64,000 nucleotides of DNA from positions 28,066,717 to 28,130,716 of the forward strand of contig CM077828.1 in the NCBI GenBank assembly GCA_039720395.1, in the 5' to 3' direction. How positions within the stretch are numbered: the stretch's first letter is position 1; every line of letters begins with the position of its first letter. Shown here in pieces: positions 59,671 to 64,000 of the stretch. The notes below the pieces were generated by a model. It saw only the letters and a list, made by a program, of their open reading frames with translations. It was not told the origin of the DNA and searched no databases. A program made the translations under genes and the position numbers. This DNA is from Liquidambar formosana (Eukaryota; Streptophyta; Magnoliopsida; Saxifragales; Altingiaceae).

Positions 59671-61481
59671 TTACAAAAGCTCTAGGAATAGGCTTGCTCT
59701 AGGATGGAGGCTAGCATCTTTGAGAGTCATTCCCATCTGTTCAACACCATAGACTTTTCTTGGGAAGCTTGATATCAATCTGTAGTTTCCAATACCAGGC
59801 AAGCCTAGTGAATCAATGTATCGGTAGAGGGCCTGCACCTTATCTGTGCACAAGAAGTTCTGCTCTCTTCTTTCTCCATTCGGAAACCTTATCAGTATCT
59901 GTAAAAATTGCCCACCAATTTGAATTAAGCACTCATCATCAAGACCAAAAAAAGAAAAATAGAAAAAAAATTGGTGGCATAGTCATACCTGTGTAACTTC
60001 GGGATCCTTTTCGTGACCAGAAATTTCCTTGTGTTGAGTTCCTTTAGTAGTAGGAATACTAGTGGCAGCAGCCTTTTTCACTTGACCATACTGTTGTTTT
60101 GTAGGATTGTGCCTAGGCTTCTCATAATTTCCTTTATTCGAGGCTCCAACTGATTTTTGAACTCTTTCTTCTGATGGTAAATTCTTAGGCCTTTCCTTTT
60201 CCTGGAATGGGCAATAGAGTTAATTCTTTGTTATTTTGCTGCCTTTCAAGGCATGTAATATCACATAAAACCCTAAGGGGTAGCTCAATTGGTTCCAGTA
60301 TTTATGTCTCAAGAAACAGAAGGTATTGGTTTCAATTCCTTATACTCTCAAGGGGCCAGCCACCTACTCAGGTTTTTTCCGGCTGTTTACACGCTCGATA
60401 GAGGTGGCCTTACTTGAGGAAATAATTAGTCCAAAGGTCTACCAGCACCTCCCCCCACCCCCACAACAGCCCAAAAAAAAAAAAAAAAGAAGGAAAAAAA
60501 AAAAAGAAGGTAATATCACATAAAAAAAAATGCTAAAGAGCCCAAATGATATGGCAGTTGTCATAACAGCCCATTATGGATAATTAGAATTTTAGTTGGA
60601 TCGAGTGGCTGACATAATTTGGACAAAAAATTTGGGATGCACCTTATCTATCTGAAGAGCTGCAAGATATGCTGCGTCTTGTTCTTCCCTCAGCCGACGA
60701 TCTGCCATGATCTTTTCATCTTCCTTGGCCCTTGCGCCACTGCCAAAAGCCAAACCTTGCTCTTCCACTGTCCTCTGCAGAATCTCCACCAGCTCAGCAG
60801 GGGAAATTGGCCCTTCCATCTTGAAAAGACCGAGGCAAAGGAAATTAATTGTTGTTGTTGTTCACATAACTATTATACTAAAATGGAACAAAACATATAA
60901 TCCCAAAATTCCAATTTTACCTGTTGAAGCACTGCTATGTGATTACCAGAAGCAGGAGCCACTACAGCACAGAATGGAAAGCTGGCAGGCTGCAATGTCG
61001 CGGCCATCTGTAAACCCTCTTCTCTATTTGCAAGTGCTCCCCAGCAAACAAAATTTGTATCAAGAAACTGCACCACCACCTCTGAACAGAGAGTTTCCTT
61101 ACAGAAAGATGGTGTAAAAGGGTGTTCAGGTGAGTGGAGATACATGAACATGAACTTATGCTCATCCTCAGCTATCTTTAGAGCCTCCATGAATTGGCAT
61201 GCATAAAAGAAGGGGTGCATGGAGCCATACTGCTGCTCAAAACTGGCTAGAAAAGCCCACTCTTGTGGAATAACTGCGGGCTCTTGCGGGTATTGGAGTT
61301 GAAAGTTTGGTGGTAGATGTTGGTTTCTTCTTGCTCCTATTCTCATGAGATCTAGTCCATGATTCATTGCTCTTGAAACCCCTCCCATAATGTTCCGTGG
61401 GAGGCTTACCATCCGGCGAACAATCCCATTACATGAGGCCTGCCCTGTTGCTCTTCCATTTTGCCTCATCATTGAAGACAT
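59671..61481 (-). CDS. UAS-UBX domain protein (PUX family, p97/CDC48 cofactor)
   Basis: Four exons on the minus strand: 61481-60921, 60819-60643, 60201-59989 and 59898-59671. They total 1179 nt, 392 aa. After a short basic start (MSSMMRQNGRATGQ) and a possible hairpin membrane segment (NIMGGVSRAMNHGLDLM), a thioredoxin-like UAS domain spans about 70-190 (FMFMYLHSPEHPFTPSFC, VQFLDTNFVCWGALA). A helical charged segment follows (KEDEKIMADRRLREEQDAAY), then a disordered Lys-rich linker. The C-terminal UBX domain (about 316-392; ILIRFPNGERREQNF) has the p97-binding Phe-Pro-Arg loop (ISSFPRKV). Such proteins recruit CDC48/p97 to ubiquitinated or membrane-bound clients. The architecture resembles FAF2/PUX10, but no N-terminal UBA domain is seen. 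It may belong to a UBA-less subclass, or an upstream exon may be missed. Confidence 0.9.
60271..60509 (+). mobile_element. tRNA-derived SINE with 16-bp target duplication
   Basis: A 239-bp element begins CCCTAAGGGGTAGCTCAATT. It has a box A (TAGCTCAATTGG) and a box B (GGTTTCAATTCC) about 40 nt later, the internal polymerase III promoter of a tRNA-derived SINE. The body contains CTCAAGGGGCCAGCCACC and ends in an A-rich tail (60473-60509). A perfect 16-bp target duplication, GTAATATCACATAAAA, is at 60255-60270 and 60510-60525. It lies in intron 2 of the UBX gene, antisense to it. Confidence 0.93.
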
Positions 61482-61499
61482 ATCTCTCTCAACAAAAAA

Positions 61500-64000
61500 A
61501 GAACTCCTATGCTAGCTCTTTGCTTGATCTTAAGAGTGCTGCAGTGTAATTCTACTGAGAAGCTGAGCTCTGAATGAACCTTTGTTGTAATTAATTGAGC
61601 ACAAAGGAGATCTATTGCTATCGTTTATTCAATGTAGTAATCAACTTTGGGATTCTTTTCATTTTTTTTAACCTTTAATTAAAGAGATTGAACGAGCATA
61701 GTGGAAGAATGTGAAGATGCCTCTCTTTTTTCCTCAAACAATGACATAAATCTCAAACTAATTCCCCCATTAACGATTCATGTCCCATCGTTTTTTTTCC
61801 TTTCATTTCAACAGCATGATCATTTTGTCGTTAATTTGAATAGTTTCATCCTCACCTCATGTCATTTGAGATGGATGTTCAGAATGGGATTTCTCGATAC
61901 TAGTATTTCCCATTTTTCTCCCCCCTCTTCAAAGCTCAAAGAGGATGCCTTGCTTTTGAGAGAATCCAAGGGTGATTGTTGCAGTGGAATGTAGGTATTC
62001 TTCTAGAGCCTATACAAAAAGTGAGGAAATAGTTAAAAGTGACAATGGTGGAGAAAGAACCAAATTCATATTCCTGCCACCCCTTTTTCTTTATCATTCC
62101 AAAAGCTCCATACCGCTCCTTGCGCATATCACGCTTCCTCTAGATGCCGTCTGCAACCAATGGCAACCAACTAGATATGCCAGATTTGGTTTTTCTATGA
62201 ATCCAAGATAAGAAATTTCTAGTAGCTTGAGACTTGAAAGTTGTACTCTTCTACCTCCATGAGATTCCAGTGAAGCTATGAATCTCAGTGTAAAAGATTT
62301 TGGAGAATATTGTACATGGTGGTACACAACAATCTGAGAGAGAGGGCATAGATTAAGTATTTGCCTCAAATTGTTATTGGGTCTTTTACTATATAAACTT
62401 GTAAGAGGAGATGAGTTCTTATAAGTGATCCCTTGCTTTATCCTGTCATTTTTATGTATTGTGTTTGATAATTTTAGTATTGTAATAGATGGAGCTTACT
62501 TGATTCCATGGTCTATGGTTCTTCAATTCTTCTTTAAGAATCCTCCCAATCCACATGCCTATGGGAAATGGTAAAGGGGAAGCTGGTCCTAACAACAAGA
62601 ATGCTTATTGTTACATTCCCAATCTAATACAATAAAATGGTCTCATTTCATGAAAGTCCAAACATGCCTTTTTTTAAAATTTTCATTTTTATTTTTATTT
62701 TCATTTTTTTCGTTTGTGGCCGGGGTGGGGTACGTTGTGGGTTGGTGGGGAGGTGTAAAAACATGCCCTAAGTTGGCAAGACTCGTTGTTGAGACCTACA
62801 ATGACAAAAAGCACTTGCACAAGGAAAATGCTACTCATGTTGTCAATTTTACCAAAATTTGATGTGATAACTGATGTGACAATGTTATATCAGTACATCT
62901 TTAATCTTTTTTAGATTTGTGTGCCATCACGACAACCTTGTCTTAGGCAGTTAAAAAAAAAAAAAGGAAGAATGGTAAAATTGGTTGCAAGACTACCTGC
63001 ACTCATCGTATAATATGCAGGGTGGTTCATTCTAGCCCTGAGAGGCTCATTAGTTTCTTAAGCATAACTTTTTCTCACTTTACATTGTCAAATATGACAA
63101 CTAAAAATGTTAGATGAGTGCTTTGAGTAATTGAGTAGACTTGAATAATACTAAAGTTGCAACAGAAGCTTTTTGACCTCCAAAGCCACATTTTTGCTTT
63201 CTTCATTTTAAGTCCAAAACCAACAATGCCCTAGTTTTGTCCTCTTTGCCACTGGCTAAAACCCACTAAATATTTTACACAAATTCAAGCCCATTGTGCC
63301 CCATTGAAGGGCTTCTCCAAGTAATGCTTTTATAAAGCTACATTGTTTCCAGCTTTTGTTTCATAAAGATGGTGAAAAAAGGGTTGCATTTTATACAATA
63401 AAAAAGATGAACATCACATGGTCCAAATGCAACCCCTCAAGCTAAGCACTAAGATGTAGTGGTCAAGCTTTGGTTTGCATTATTTTTTTCTTGCGGGAAA
63501 CCTTTCAGCTCCTTTAGTACAATGTACTCATGCTTGAAAAACAAGTGTCATGCACTTTCGCACAATTGTCGTTTGCTTGTGCCTGCCAGTATGCCGCTGC
63601 CAATGACCCGTCACTACCGTTGTGAGCTGTATTTGGGATGCCTTATGATTATTGTCTCAAAATTTTCGTATGCTAAGACTTTGGGTGTATTTGCATATCA
63701 TTTTACACAAGAAATCTTCAAGCACTGCCAGCTTTTGAAGCCAAGTTGGTATCTTTCTCCCTCCTAAAATGTTGTGAGGTGTCTTGTATTTTTTTATTAT
63801 TGGATTTTAATAGGCCTAATAAAACGGCAACACATCTATCCAAGGGCCCCATAGAGGGGTTCGAACTTCGAAATTAGCTCTCCATTGGAGAATTTTTTAG
63901 GTATATTTGTTTTATTTTCGAGAAGATATTTTGTAGTTTTTTGTTATGTGGAATTTTGATGATGAGAGAAGCAAAATTGAGATTTTTTGTGTAGAAACCT
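61500..64000. other. Upstream of the UBX gene to window end, no gene recognised
   Basis: It contains the UBX gene promoter and 5'UTR (about 61482-61700) and then AT-rich DNA. Open frames of 60-100 codons on both strands show no recognisable domain and no codon bias. A partial gene beyond the window edge cannot be excluded. Confidence 0.55.

Noticed and set aside
63459..63767. 102-codon plus-strand frame near the window end
   Set aside because: No domain, no codon bias, no splice partner. It cannot be supported.
1..64000. CRISPR arrays, operons, bacterial mobile elements
   Set aside because: Nothing of this kind is present. The sequence is eukaryotic nuclear DNA with spliced genes.

Overview
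This window is nuclear DNA of a flowering plant, almost certainly a eudicot and plausibly a woody one. It is AT-rich, the genes are split by GT-AG introns, and two U2 snRNA genes carry plant-type promoters. The gene set is typical of angiosperms: a MOS1-like protein, Rab geranylgeranyltransferase beta, an apyrase, SOUL, a SEC14-like protein and a UBX protein. The transposable elements are also plant families: L1-type LINE, hAT, MITEs, TRIM and tRNA-derived SINEs. The species cannot be read from the sequence. Gene models come from reading splice sites by eye. Apart from the MOS1-like gene, the summed exon lengths are all multiples of three.

Layout. 0.6-6.3 kb (-): a plastid membrane protein of unknown function, 5 exons, with a 5'-truncated LINE in intron 3. 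8.0-11.3 kb (-): a second plant membrane protein of unknown function, 4 coding exons. 11.3-14.1 kb: intergenic. 14.1-25.7 kb (-): a large MOS1-like gene with an 898-bp hAT element in an intron and two apparent 1-bp frameshifts. 28.4-33.5 kb (-): Rab geranylgeranyltransferase beta subunit. It lies head to head with a GDA1/CD39 apyrase at 33.9-36.9 kb (+). 38.1-40.4 kb (-): a secreted SOUL heme-binding protein. 42.5-43.7 kb (+): two tandem U2 snRNA genes. 43.8-45.1 kb: repeat-rich DNA with a MITE. 45.5-49.0 kb (+): a small, probably mitochondrial protein resembling the Rossmann part of enoyl reductases. 50.5-55.2 kb (-): a probable plastid SEC14/CRAL-TRIO protein, with a TRIM retroelement in an intron. 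55.6-59.4 kb: a 2-kb tandem duplication without recognisable genes. 59.7-61.5 kb (-): a UAS-UBX (PUX-type) protein with a SINE in an intron. 61.5-64 kb: no gene recognised.

The genes are ordinary housekeeping or regulatory plant genes and form no operon or pathway. The most informative signals are the insertions with intact target-site duplications (LINE, hAT, TRIM, SINE, two MITEs), the covarying U2 pair, the snRNA-type promoter motifs carried inside two unrelated mobile elements, the two homopolymer frameshifts in the MOS1-like gene, and the long inverted repeats flanking one exon of the SEC14-like gene.
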